NCBI GenBank assembly: GCA_022843825.1
Contig: JALHMX010000001.1
Location: forward strand, 1 to 64,000
Direction: 5' to 3'
Length of the DNA: 64,000 bases
Source: Pseudobdellovibrionaceae bacterium
GTDB lineage: Bacteria; Bdellovibrionota; Bdellovibrionia; Bdellovibrionales; Bdellovibrionaceae
Notes under the pieces: model-generated
What the model was told of the DNA's origin: nothing
What the model saw: only the letters and a program-made list of their open reading frames with translations
Databases searched by the model: none
Made by a program: the position numbers and the translations under genes
In this document: positions 27,629-35,244 of the stretch, piece by piece
How positions within the stretch are numbered: position 1 is the first letter of the stretch
Layout: every line of letters begins with the position of its first letter

Positions 27629-27660
27629 AAAGGGCCGGTATTGCTACCGACCCTTTTTTT
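27629..27660. terminator. Bidirectional Rho-independent terminator
   Basis: Stem AAAGGGcCGGTA (27629-27640) / TACCGaCCCTTT (27645-27656) with one internal mismatch, a 4-nt loop, T7 on the plus strand and an A-rich flank (T-rich on minus). It lies between the convergent 26962-27576 and 27689-27769 genes. A second small stem AAAGCG/CGCTTT follows at 27662-27678. Confidence 0.85.
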
Positions 27661-27688
27661 GAAAGCGTTTATCGCTTTACAAAACAAA

Positions 27689-27769
27689 CTACTTCTTTTT
27701 CTTTTTAGTAGCTTTTTTTGTAGATTTTTTAGCTTTCTTAGTAGCTTTTTTCGCTTTTTTCTTAGCCAT
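27689..27769 (-). CDS. 26-residue lysine-rich (histone H1-like) peptide
   Basis: A tiny gene: the ATG at 27769 is preceded by AGGAG with 6-nt spacing, the best ribosome-binding site in this stretch, and the frame closes at TAG (27689). The product contains only M, A, K, T and S: it begins MAKKKAKKATKKAKKS and ends in five lysines, with 17 lysines in 26 residues. This resembles the KKA repeats of H1-like DNA-binding proteins and of the L21 tail in this genome. Expected to bind nucleic acid non-specifically; unverified. The longer frame reaching 27976 has no such start signal. Confidence 0.7.
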   Translation of the reverse strand: MAKKKAKKATKKAKKSTKKATKKKKK

Positions 27770-27931
27770 GGTATGCTCCTTCTCGGCGATAATATTGCTA
27801 TTATCACAGTTGTTGTTGTTTCGACTTTTCAGTCTTCTTAATAAAATTGTTCCTAAAATCAATACATTCGTCAACAAATATTTTACACGCGCGTCATTTG
27901 CACTCCTCTTTTCGACTATCGAGAGGACTGA

Positions 27932-28666
27932 ATGACTTATTTTGTGTTGTCGATCATCGGATTGATCTCCGCCCATCGATTTATTTCTAGATTAGAGAAG
28001 TATTTTTTCATCGATCGAAAAAAAAGTTTATCAATATTCGCTTTTTTGACGGTTCCAATATATTTTTTAGTCGTTATCAAAGAACATTTGTCGTTATCTA
28101 TTATATATATCGGTCTAATTTTGCTGAGCTTGATATTTTTTTCTCTTATTTTGGAAAAAAAACTTAAAAAAGTATTCTTGAAGACTCATTTGAACGTCAT
28201 TAATGGTCTTCTTTTGCAGATTAAAGCCGGATATTCTCCTCAGAAAGCGATTTCTGAGATGTTTTTGCAGTTTATGGCACATGAAAAAATTATTTATGAG
28301 CCACTTATGGGCTTGCTGAAGCCTGATTTTGATATCCAAACCACACAAAACCATTGGATGAGATTCTTTTTTGTCGAGCTTCGAACAGTTTTAACGTCGG
28401 AAGCGCAGGTTGTTCAGCAATTGGAGATGTTTAAACAGGGTTTAAAAGTAAAAAATAAGTTTATTTTGCGAACGGGACAAGTTACTCGTCAAATTAAGGC
28501 TCAAGCTGGTGTCGCAATGGCTATTTATGGGCTCATTTTTGCTATATCACACCTTCATTTGCAACTTATGGACAATATTTTGACGGTTATCGTTTCAGTA
28601 TGTCTGTTTTCGTTAGGTATTTTTGTCATTTTTAAATTAGGAAAGCGCATTCGATGGACGATTTAA
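27932..28666 (+). CDS. TadB/GspF-like inner-membrane protein
   Basis: A 244-residue protein with two N-terminal membrane helices (1-60), a cytoplasmic part and two C-terminal helices. The cytoplasmic part (THLNVINGLLLQIKAGYSPQKAISEM; KFILRTGQVTRQIKAQAGVAMAIYG) resembles the T2SS F domain of TadB, where a repeated-helix bundle is followed by an R-x3-GxRxQ-like run. TadB/TadC form the platform of Tad (Flp) pili. Here only about 70 residues separate the two halves, and no TadA ATPase is adjacent, so assignment is by pattern only. It overlaps the next gene by 13 bp. Confidence 0.6.
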   Translation: MTYFVLSIIGLISAHRFISRLEKYFFIDRKKSLSIFAFLTVPIYFLVVIKEHLSLSIIYIGLILLSLIFFSLILEKKLKKVFLKTHLNVINGLLLQIKAGYSPQKAISEMFLQFMAHEKIIYEPLMGLLKPDFDIQTTQNHWMRFFFVELRTVLTSEAQVVQQLEMFKQGLKVKNKFILRTGQVTRQIKAQAGVAMAIYGLIFAISHLHLQLMDNILTVIVSVCLFSLGIFVIFKLGKRIRWTI

Positions 28667-29100
28667 ATTTACCATCATCTCTTATTCTGGTCTGGGATTT
28701 GCGTCGAGCCATTGAAACGCATCAATCGCTGCATATGGGAATCAAAAATTTTAACAATCGTCAGCTTAAGTCAACATTTGCGATGCAGTTTAATCATTGG
28801 TGGCAGCAGTATCGTGCGGTTCACACTGAAAATGACCTGAACTCAAAAATAACAGTGTTTAACGGGTCGAACATTCATCACAGCGTATTGATTCAACTGA
28901 TTCAAAAAGGATTACAAGGTGTTCCTATATACGATCATCTTGTGGATTTGGATCAGAACATGATTAATTCTTGTGACGATGATATTGAAAAACACGTTTC
29001 ATTGTTGCCTTTAATATTGCAAATACCTTTACTTGGTCTACTGTTTCCAGCTATTTTAATATTGTTATTGGTGCCTGCGCTGAGATTGTTGCAGCTCTAA
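28654..29100 (+). CDS. Small TadC/GspF-like membrane protein
   Basis: A 148-residue protein, translationally coupled to the TadB-like gene. Most is soluble; the end, SLLPLILQIPLLGLLFPAILILLLVPALRLLQL (split here: SLLPLILQIPLLGLLF, then PAILILLLVPALRLLQL), is one long hydrophobic segment with the proline pattern seen at the C terminus of TadC/GspF. It looks like a shortened TadC lacking the first helices. Function in a platform complex is an inference from the neighbour. Confidence 0.5.
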   Translation: MDDLNLPSSLILVWDLRRAIETHQSLHMGIKNFNNRQLKSTFAMQFNHWWQQYRAVHTENDLNSKITVFNGSNIHHSVLIQLIQKGLQGVPIYDHLVDLDQNMINSCDDDIEKHVSLLPLILQIPLLGLLFPAILILLLVPALRLLQL

Positions 29101-29137
29101 TTAGATTAGTTGAAATAACGTATCGAAATGGGAAATC

Positions 29138-29383
29138 ATGGAAAATAAATCAGAGAAAAATAAAGAATCGCGAGAGCTAGAATGTATTTATGGTCTTATC
29201 GGTGAATTAAGCCGTGAAAAGCCTGATATCCGGACGCTTAAAACTCTGTGTGCAGATGTAGGGATCGTATACGAAAATAATCTTGTCCAGCTCATGTCTA
29301 AGGTATTGGTTCGGGCCAGTTGTATTGCACCACCGCCCCTTAAAAATCGAAAATCTTTAAAAGTTTTGACCGGAGAGGCCTAG
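29138..29383 (+). CDS. Small unknown protein coupled to CBS-like gene
   Basis: An 81-residue, soluble protein (ELECIYGLIGELSREKPDIR; VQLMSKVLVRASCIAPPPLK) of no family I recognise. Its TAG stop is followed directly by the ATG of the CBS-like gene, whose ribosome-binding site (GGAGAGG) lies inside this frame, so expression is coupled. Coding status is supported by the tight packing; a role in sulfur metabolism is possible but unsupported. Confidence 0.55.
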   Translation: MENKSEKNKESRELECIYGLIGELSREKPDIRTLKTLCADVGIVYENNLVQLMSKVLVRASCIAPPPLKNRKSLKVLTGEA

Positions 29384-30463
29384 ATGTCATTAAAAATTTC
29401 CGAATCGATATTAGATACTATTGGTGAAACTCCTTTGGTGCGACTGCAGAAAGTGATTCGAAGCAGTCCTTTGGCGTCTTCGTTATCACACCATCAGTTT
29501 TTTGGTAAAATTGAATATTTTAATCCCGGAGGCTCAGTTAAGGATCGTATTGCATTGGCTATGATTGCTGCCGCAGAAAAGCGGGGGGAATTAAAAGCGG
29601 GGGGAACCATTGTTGAGGCGACTGCTGGGAATACGGGTCTTGGGTTGGCTTTGGTGGCCGCCGTTAAAGGCTACAAGTGCATTTTTGTTTTGCCAGCAAA
29701 AATGAGTGAAGAAAAAAGAGCTCTACTTCGTGCTTATGGAGCTAAAGTTGTAATTACTCCAACTGGAGTTGAGCCTGAAAATCCATTAAGTCATTATTCA
29801 GTGGCAAAAAAAATTGCGACGTCGTTAAAAGAAAAGACGGGAAACTGTTTTTACGCCAATCAATATCACAACATGGACAATATGCAGCTTCATTATGATG
29901 TGACAGGTCCAGAAATTTGGAAGCAGACCAAAGGCGAAATGGATATGTTTATAGCCGGAGTTGGAACCGGCGGCACATTGTCTGGTGTAGCGAAATATCT
30001 AAAAGAACAAAATAAAGATATTAAAATTATATGTACCGACCCGGTGGGCAGCATTTTATATGACCTTTTCTATCATGGAAAAATTGTTGATCCCCCAGGG
30101 GCGTACATGGTTGAAGGGGTTGGAGAGGACATGCTTCCAGATAATTGTAAGCTAAAGCTTTACGACGATTTTATTAAAGTAACTGATCAAGAGGCTTTTC
30201 AACTGACGCGCAAGCTTGCGACCGAAGAAGGGCTGTGTGTGGGGCCGTCCAGTGCTTTGATCTTAGCTGGTGCCATGAACTACGCGGCCAAAGTTAAAAA
30301 GCCATCCAGAATTGTGGTGATGATGCCAGATTCAGGAAAATCATATTTAAGTAAAGTTTTTAATGATCAGTGGATGGTGGATAATAATCTGGAAAAAGTT
30401 GAAACCATCAAGTCGGCTTTTAACGTTGAAGTTATGGCTGAAAAAGAATTAAAAAACTATTAA
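29384..30463 (+). CDS. Cystathionine beta-synthase-like PLP enzyme
   Basis: Fold-type II PLP enzyme, 359 residues: K53 in FNPGGSVKDR binds PLP, TAGNTGLGLA (81-90) and GVGTGGTLSG hold substrate and phosphate. VEGVGEDMLP and, later, MMPDSGKSYLSKVFNDQWM are hallmarks of cystathionine beta-synthase rather than CysK (about 310 residues). The regulatory CBS-pair domain of eukaryotic CBS is missing; only about 30 residues follow the catalytic part. It probably condenses serine (or O-acetylserine) with homocysteine, feeding the CGL-like enzyme 10 bp downstream. Confidence 0.85.
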   Translation: MSLKISESILDTIGETPLVRLQKVIRSSPLASSLSHHQFFGKIEYFNPGGSVKDRIALAMIAAAEKRGELKAGGTIVEATAGNTGLGLALVAAVKGYKCIFVLPAKMSEEKRALLRAYGAKVVITPTGVEPENPLSHYSVAKKIATSLKEKTGNCFYANQYHNMDNMQLHYDVTGPEIWKQTKGEMDMFIAGVGTGGTLSGVAKYLKEQNKDIKIICTDPVGSILYDLFYHGKIVDPPGAYMVEGVGEDMLPDNCKLKLYDDFIKVTDQEAFQLTRKLATEEGLCVGPSSALILAGAMNYAAKVKKPSRIVVMMPDSGKSYLSKVFNDQWMVDNNLEKVETIKSAFNVEVMAEKELKNY

Positions 30464-30472
30464 GGAATTTGT

Positions 30473-31642
30473 ATGTCTTCTGTAAAAGATAAAATGAAAT
30501 TTGCAACGCGCGCTATTCATGCCGGGCAAAAGCCGGACCCGTCGACAGGCGCGATCATGACTCCGGTTTATTTGACCTCAACTTATGTTCAAGAATCGCC
30601 AGGGGTTCATAAGGGCTGGGAGTACTCTCGCACCCATAATCCCACGCGCCGGGCTTATGAAGATTGTATTGCTAACTTAGAGTCTGCAAAATACGGTTTT
30701 GCTTTTGCCTCTGGTTGTGCGGCGGCGACGACGATTGTTCATATGCTGAAACAAGGCGATCATGTCGTCGCGATGGACGATATGTACGGCGGTACGTTTC
30801 GCCTTTTTGATAAAGTGATTAGACATCAAGGTATCGAATTTACTTATACAGATTTAACAGACACTAATAACTTAGAAAAATCCATTAAGCCTAATACTAA
30901 ATTGTTGTGGTTAGAAACTCCGACGAATCCCACACTTAAACTGGCAGACATTAAAACGCTTTCAAGCCTAGCCAAAAAGAAAAATATTATCGTGGTGGTG
31001 GATAACACTTTTATGTCTCCGTATTTTCAACGTCCTATCGAATTAGGTGCCGACATTGTCGTTCATTCTGCAACGAAATACATTGGCGGGCATAGTGATA
31101 TGGTGGGCGGGGTGGCCGTCACTAATGAGGCACAGATCGCAGAAAAATTGGCCTTCCTGAGTAACTCTATGGGTGGAATTCAAGGACCGTTTGATTCTTT
31201 TATGGCGTTAAGAAGTTTAAAAACATTACCTATTCGCATGAAGGCGCACGCCGAAAACGCGATGAAGTTGGCCGAATTTTTAGAATCACATTCACAAGTA
31301 GAAAAAGTTCTTTATCCAGGCTTGAAATCTCATCCACAGCATGAACTTGCGAAAGCGCAGATGTCAGGTTTCGGCGGCATGATCACTTTCTTCATTAAAG
31401 GCGGATTCAACGCAGCGAAAAAGTTTTTGGAAAGTGTTCAAGTCTTTGCATTGGCAGAATCCCTGGGTGGAGTAGAATCCTTAGTCGAGCATCCGGCGAT
31501 TATGACCCATGCTTCAGTTCCGCCAGAGCAACGTAAAATCCTAGGCATTGATGATTCTTTAATCAGATTATCAGTAGGTATTGAAGATTATGATGATTTG
31601 TTAACGGATCTAAAACAGGCTTTCGCTAAAATTCAGTCCTAA
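30473..31642 (+). CDS. Cystathionine gamma-lyase/synthase (PLP, Cys/Met family)
   Basis: A 389-residue fold-type I PLP enzyme. YSRTHNPTR (51-59) and ASGCAAATTI mark the family; PLP lysine K202 lies in HSATKYIGGHSD. PGLKSHPQHELAKAQMSGFGGM and SLGGVESLVEHPA near the end are typical of gamma-lyase/gamma-synthase. Next to a CBS-like gene it most likely cleaves cystathionine to cysteine (reverse transsulfuration); gamma-synthase activity cannot be excluded from sequence alone. Confidence 0.88.
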   Translation: MSSVKDKMKFATRAIHAGQKPDPSTGAIMTPVYLTSTYVQESPGVHKGWEYSRTHNPTRRAYEDCIANLESAKYGFAFASGCAAATTIVHMLKQGDHVVAMDDMYGGTFRLFDKVIRHQGIEFTYTDLTDTNNLEKSIKPNTKLLWLETPTNPTLKLADIKTLSSLAKKKNIIVVVDNTFMSPYFQRPIELGADIVVHSATKYIGGHSDMVGGVAVTNEAQIAEKLAFLSNSMGGIQGPFDSFMALRSLKTLPIRMKAHAENAMKLAEFLESHSQVEKVLYPGLKSHPQHELAKAQMSGFGGMITFFIKGGFNAAKKFLESVQVFALAESLGGVESLVEHPAIMTHASVPPEQRKILGIDDSLIRLSVGIEDYDDLLTDLKQAFAKIQS

Positions 31643-31656
31643 AGGACTGATTTGTT
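31633..31656 (+). terminator. Possible terminator hairpin over the CGL stop codon
   Basis: TCAGTCC (31633-31639) / GGACTGA (31644-31650), loop TAAA that includes the stop codon, followed by a short T-rich stretch. The T run is weak. Confidence 0.45.
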
Positions 31657-31714
31657 GACTTAAATTCGCCTAATCGTTAATTTTCTAGTTCACTTTGAAC
31701 TCAATTCAAAAATT

Positions 31715-31790
<76 letters not shown>

Positions 31791-31857
31791 TTTCGAAACC
31801 CGTATAGTTCTGGTATTTTCTATTTAATAACAAGTCCAATTAAGCTAATCTTTTTAA

Positions 31858-32328
31858 ATGAGAAAAATATTTCGTATCCTTTTGTCTTTAATTTTTATAG
31901 CTGTACTTCAAATATTTTATAGCTGGGGTGATCGTTCTTTTGAAATGAGTGGTAATTACATATCAGAGACAGCCTTTGCGCTTATTTCTGGAACAGAAGT
32001 TAGTGGGACTATAGACAAAATTTCAGTTAACACTGAAATCTCGGTAACAAGTAACTATTTAGCTACGGTTTCGTATGTTACATTGGAAAATCAAAAAATT
32101 ACGCGTGATTTTCGTTATTCAGAAGACAAAATTCCTTTAAATACGCAAGTACATGTTTTGTACGATCCTAAAAATCCATTAAAAGCTGCTTTAAAAGAAG
32201 ATGCGAATTATTTTAAGTACACATGCTATGGAGCTTTAGCCTTTATAGGTTCATTTACGATACTCTTATTTTTGATTGCATTTTTAATATATTGGTTAAG
32301 AACACCTAAACCCAATACAACTGGTTAG
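31858..32328 (+). CDS. DUF3592-like membrane protein
   Basis: A 156-residue protein lying between the two tRNA-Phe end repeats. One N-terminal helix (5-24) and one C-terminal helix (about 122-145, GALAFIGSFTILLFLIAFLI) flank a beta-rich domain with IDKISVNTEISV and QVHVLYDPKNPLKAALKE; the last is the V-x-YDP-x-NP-x-x-A pattern of DUF3592. Function unknown. As the only gene between the repeats it is the likely cargo of a small or shrunken integrated element. Confidence 0.7.
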   Translation: MRKIFRILLSLIFIAVLQIFYSWGDRSFEMSGNYISETAFALISGTEVSGTIDKISVNTEISVTSNYLATVSYVTLENQKITRDFRYSEDKIPLNTQVHVLYDPKNPLKAALKEDANYFKYTCYGALAFIGSFTILLFLIAFLIYWLRTPKPNTTG

Positions 32329-32335
32329 AAGCGCA

Positions 32336-32355
32336 TCCGTCTCTGGCCACCATTT
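32336..32355. repeat. att-like direct repeat, copy 2
   Basis: Exact copy of TCCGTCTCTGGCCACCATTT from the tRNA-Phe 3' end, 8 bp after the DUF3592 gene. No upstream tRNA body accompanies it, so it is an att remnant and not a second tRNA. Confidence 0.85.
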
Positions 32356-32384
32356 TTTTGTTTAAAATATTGATATTACTAATG

Positions 32385-32417
32385 ATCTTTGAGGTGACAA
32401 ATTGGAACCTCAAAGAT
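32385..32417. promoter_or_regulatory. Palindrome upstream of the ORF6N gene (candidate operator)
   Basis: Perfect 11-bp arms ATCTTTGAGGT (32385-32395) and ACCTCAAAGAT (32407-32417), spacer 11 bp, 43 bp before the start codon. The half-site TTGAGGT recurs as a palindrome inside the coding region. Suggests autoregulation; not proven. Confidence 0.6.
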
Positions 32418-32460
32418 TTGACTTACGAGTAGGCCGTCAAATTGCTCACGCAAGTTAGTT

Positions 32461-32955
32461 ATGACAAAAATATCCAAAATTGAAATAGAGAAAAGCATTT
32501 TTATAGTTCGTAAACAGAAGGTCATGTTGGATTCTGATTTAGCTCGAATCTATGGGGTTACAACAAAAAATTTGAATAAGTCAGTAAAGCGAAATTCGGA
32601 TCGTTTTCCATTGGATTTTATGTTCCAGCTTACAACTCTCGAAGCTGACAACTTGAGGTTCCAAACTGGAACCTCAAGTTCATATGGTGGCCGCCGTTAT
32701 TCGCCCTATGTTTTCACAGAGCACGGAGCTTTAATGTTAGCAGGCGTATTAAATAGTGATATTGCGATTGAAGCCAGTATTCAAGTTGTACGATCTTTCA
32801 TTCAATTGCGAGAGTTTGTAATCTCTCACAAAGAATTATCGCGAAAGCTTTCAGATCTTGAAAAAAAATACGATTCGCAATTCAAAGTCGTGTTTGAGGC
32901 CATTGAACAGCTTATGACTATTCCCGAAGTGCCGCCTAAGAAGATTGGGATTTAA
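32461..32955 (+). CDS. ORF6N-domain DNA-binding protein (phage/mobile type)
   Basis: A 164-residue protein. The N-terminal ORF6N domain (about 5-95) is clear: FIVRKQKVMLDSDLARIYGVTTKNLNKSVKRN (as segments VRKQKVMLDSDLARIYGV and TTKNLNKSVKRN), then FPLDFMFQLT and YSPYVFTEHGALMLAGVL. A C-terminal coiled-coil part follows (LSRKLSDLEKKYDSQF). ORF6N/KilA-N proteins are common in phages and islands; their targets are largely unknown. Palindromes sharing one half-site lie upstream (32385-32417) and within the codons for NLRFQTGTSS (32650-32680). Confidence 0.88.
   Translation: MTKISKIEIEKSIFIVRKQKVMLDSDLARIYGVTTKNLNKSVKRNSDRFPLDFMFQLTTLEADNLRFQTGTSSSYGGRRYSPYVFTEHGALMLAGVLNSDIAIEASIQVVRSFIQLREFVISHKELSRKLSDLEKKYDSQFKVVFEAIEQLMTIPEVPPKKIGI
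32650..32680. repeat. Perfect 13-bp inverted repeat inside the ORF6N gene
   Basis: AACTTGAGGTTCC (32650-32662) / GGAACCTCAAGTT (32668-32680), loop AAACT. It encodes N-L-R-F-Q-T-G-T-S-S of the ORF6N domain. The half-site TTGAGGT matches the upstream palindrome; GGAACCTCAA also occurs there at 32404-32413. Confidence 0.85.
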
Positions 32956-32998
32956 TTTTTAAGAAGACTATTTTGTTATGTTGCGATAGCCTTTTTCA

Positions 32999-33586
32999 AT
33001 GAAGTCCAAATTACCTAAAGATTATGTGATTAAAGAAGTGCCTACCGAAGAATTTGGCGACCTATGGATTAAGCAAGCCCAAAAAATTTTTAGAGACAAT
33101 CTTGATTATTATGGCAGCGAGCCGATTGACACGAAATCTGAGCAGAAAAAATTTAAAAAACTGACAAAACAGTTTAATGGATCTGAGCATTATAGAGTTA
33201 ACCTCGGGTTGTACTATAAAAATAAATTTGTAGGGTGGTCATGGGGATATCAGCAGGCACCAACGACTTTTTATATGTGCAATTCCGCAATCTTTCCCCC
33301 GCACCGGCGCAAAGGTTTATACACGTATTTAATGAACGAAATTGTCAATAAAGCTTCGGCTAAAGGATTTCAAAGCATTTATAGCCGCCATATTATAACC
33401 AATAACGATATTATTATCGCCAAACTTAAAGCCGGTTTTAAAATAACTAGCATTGAATTATCCGAAAGATTTGGAACCATGATTCATTTAACTTATTTCC
33501 CCCAAAAAATTCGCAATGAGATATTAGATTTCCGTTCAGGCTTTAAGTACCCTGATAAAAAAATGAAGAAGCTTTTTAAGTTGTAA
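32999..33586 (+). CDS. GNAT-family N-acetyltransferase
   Basis: A 195-residue acetyltransferase with the acetyl-CoA loop in motif A: CNSAIFPPHRRKGLYTYLMNEIV (HRRKGLY is the R/Q-x-x-G-x pattern), then KGFQSIYSRHIITNNDIIIAKLKAGFK as the motif B region, where N and K-G-F are conserved. Substrate unknown. It is downstream of the ORF6N gene, separated by 43 bp, with its own start, and may or may not belong to the island. Confidence 0.8.
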   Translation: MKSKLPKDYVIKEVPTEEFGDLWIKQAQKIFRDNLDYYGSEPIDTKSEQKKFKKLTKQFNGSEHYRVNLGLYYKNKFVGWSWGYQQAPTTFYMCNSAIFPPHRRKGLYTYLMNEIVNKASAKGFQSIYSRHIITNNDIIIAKLKAGFKITSIELSERFGTMIHLTYFPQKIRNEILDFRSGFKYPDKKMKKLFKL

Positions 33587-33802
33587 TTTTGGGGCTTCCA
33601 AACATCTCATTATGATATATTTTTTATGAAATTCGTCTCGTTTTTAGCGTCGAACTTTTGGGCGATGTCTAAAGTCTTTTAATCGAAAAATCAAACATTC
33701 TGTATTTATATAAAACACTTTTCTTATAGCGCAGATCATAGCGTCTATTCGCTCGATGACGTCACGTCATTCTGGTCTTTTTATTGAACTAATAATACCT
33801 AT

Positions 33803-34486
33803 ATGAAGATATTTAATATAAAAATTCAAAATTTACTTTTTTTGCTTGTGGTGTCTGGTTTTATTTTTTCGTGTCAAAGCACGCAGTATCGGCATAACGA
33901 GAAGGCCCGAAAAGATCATGCGAAGGAAATACTTAATAAAAAGTATTATGGATCGGCGGTGTCGCGGCTAGCGAATGACCCTGAGTTATCTATATATATG
34001 AAAGAGTATTTGAAAAAAACAAGCCTTAAAAAGGACTATCGTAATGTAGTTAAGACTTTATTAGAAACCAGCCACGCGAATCATTATGATCCTATTTTTT
34101 TGATGGCAGTTATAAAAACTGAAAGTGAATTTAGAGCGGGCGTGATAGGAAGCGCCGGCGAGATCGGCCTGATGCAAATTAAACCTGATACGGCGAAATG
34201 GATTTGTCAAAAAAAAGGGTTTGCGTGGAAGGGTAATAACGCCTTAAAAGATCCTCACTACAATATTCAAGTCGGCGCGCTGTATTTTAAGTATTTAAAA
34301 AAATCACTCAATTCAAGAGCCTCTCACTACATCGCTGCTTATAACACAGGGCCTGCTGGGCTAAACCGATGGCCTGCCAGCATTGAAAAGCACCCGTATT
34401 TGTCTCGCGTACTTAATAACTATTTAAGTATTTACGGTGATTTAGAAAAAATTAAACTAGAGCGGGTAGCACTGGCTAAATTATAG
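33803..34486 (+). CDS. SLT-family lytic transglycosylase lipoprotein
   Basis: A 227-residue lipoprotein (lipobox FSC24) that cuts peptidoglycan glycan strands. Catalytic glutamate E107 in KTESEFRAGVIGSAGEIGLMQI (as KTESEF plus GSAGEIGLMQI), and further ALKDPHYNIQVGALYF and IAAYNTGPAGLNRW, the usual SLT motifs. The N-terminal ~75 residues form a short linker. The upstream gap 33587-33802 holds nothing I recognise. Confidence 0.9.
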   Translation: MKIFNIKIQNLLFLLVVSGFIFSCQSTQYRHNEKARKDHAKEILNKKYYGSAVSRLANDPELSIYMKEYLKKTSLKKDYRNVVKTLLETSHANHYDPIFLMAVIKTESEFRAGVIGSAGEIGLMQIKPDTAKWICQKKGFAWKGNNALKDPHYNIQVGALYFKYLKKSLNSRASHYIAAYNTGPAGLNRWPASIEKHPYLSRVLNNYLSIYGDLEKIKLERVALAKL

Positions 34487-34579
34487 TCCAAACTTAAGTC
34501 CAGATATATAGTCCAAACAATGCTTTAGTCTTTATTATACAGTCAGCTCTGTGGAAAATTGTTTAAAAGGGTAAACAAT

Positions 34580-34912
34580 ATGAAATTAATTAAATATCTA
34601 TGTTTCGCGTTGATATGCGGTTTTGGTTTTAAGGCAATAGCTGAGTTTGATAAGTACAAGCGCGGCGAGGTTATTTGTACCTTTTCAGATGATCAATCAT
34701 GCAACGAAGAAGTAAAAAAGATAAAGAAAAAATTTCCTCATGCAAAATTTGATCTAATTTGTGTGCCGCCAGTAGATTTGATAGCTCCCAATAAAAGGTG
34801 TTTGCAAGTTACTTTAGATCATGCCCAAGAAGCTAAAGATGCTGTCAGTAGTAAGACCAATTCTGCGCCTCGAAAAAATCGTCCTTCGCAAAAAGATGCA
34901 TCTGTAAGATAG
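34580..34912 (+). CDS. Small exported protein of unknown function
   Basis: A 110-residue protein with a signal peptide (MKLIKYLCFALICGFGFKAIA). I start it at the ATG 34580, with AAAAGGG 9-15 bp upstream, not at the TTG 34559. The mature part has an acidic-basic ferredoxin-like pattern (VICTFSDDQSCNEEVKKIKKKFPHAKFDLICV), four cysteines and a basic, disordered tail. No family recognised. The next gene, also a small secreted protein, begins 11 bp later. Confidence 0.55.
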   Translation: MKLIKYLCFALICGFGFKAIAEFDKYKRGEVICTFSDDQSCNEEVKKIKKKFPHAKFDLICVPPVDLIAPNKRCLQVTLDHAQEAKDAVSSKTNSAPRKNRPSQKDASVR

Positions 34913-34923
34913 GAGTTATTAAA

Positions 34924-35226
34924 ATGTTTTTTTCAAAATTAATTTTATCTGTGTTGTCTTTTGGCTTAATAATGATCACAACAAATGAAGCGACAGCAGC
35001 AAGTCCGTGCGCAGGATTAACCGGCTGTAGCGCCTATGAATGTGTTTATCGAAATGCAGCCCAGTGTAATTCCGATGTATGCAGTGAAAAAGCCTGCAAG
35101 CAATATACAAGAACTTTAGCTTCAGAAGATGGATACTTAGGACGCAAGAAGCTTACCGCAATCAAAGGCTGTGTTTTACGTAAGCTTCTTGTTAAAAACG
35201 GATATCCTTGCGGAGAAGAAAAGTAA
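34924..35226 (+). CDS. Cysteine-rich small secreted protein
   Basis: A 100-residue protein with signal peptide (cut near ATAAS, residue 26). The mature part holds eight cysteines (C29, C35, C40, C48, C53, C58, C83, C96), an even number suited to four disulfides, as in secreted effectors or inhibitors. Spacing 6-5-8-5-5-25-13. AGGAG precedes the ATG. It probably shares an operon with the gene before it. No family recognised. Confidence 0.65.
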   Translation: MFFSKLILSVLSFGLIMITTNEATAASPCAGLTGCSAYECVYRNAAQCNSDVCSEKACKQYTRTLASEDGYLGRKKLTAIKGCVLRKLLVKNGYPCGEEK

Positions 35227-35244
35227 AAGAGTTGTGATCAAGCT

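Noticed and set aside
32336-32355. Possible second tRNA-Phe fragment
   Set aside because: Only the last 20 bases of the tRNA are repeated; no D arm, anticodon arm or acceptor 5' half precedes it, so it is an att-like copy.
33626-33682. 18-codon ORF beginning MKFVSFLAS
   Set aside because: No Shine-Dalgarno, AT-rich upstream and no conservation evidence; chance ORF.
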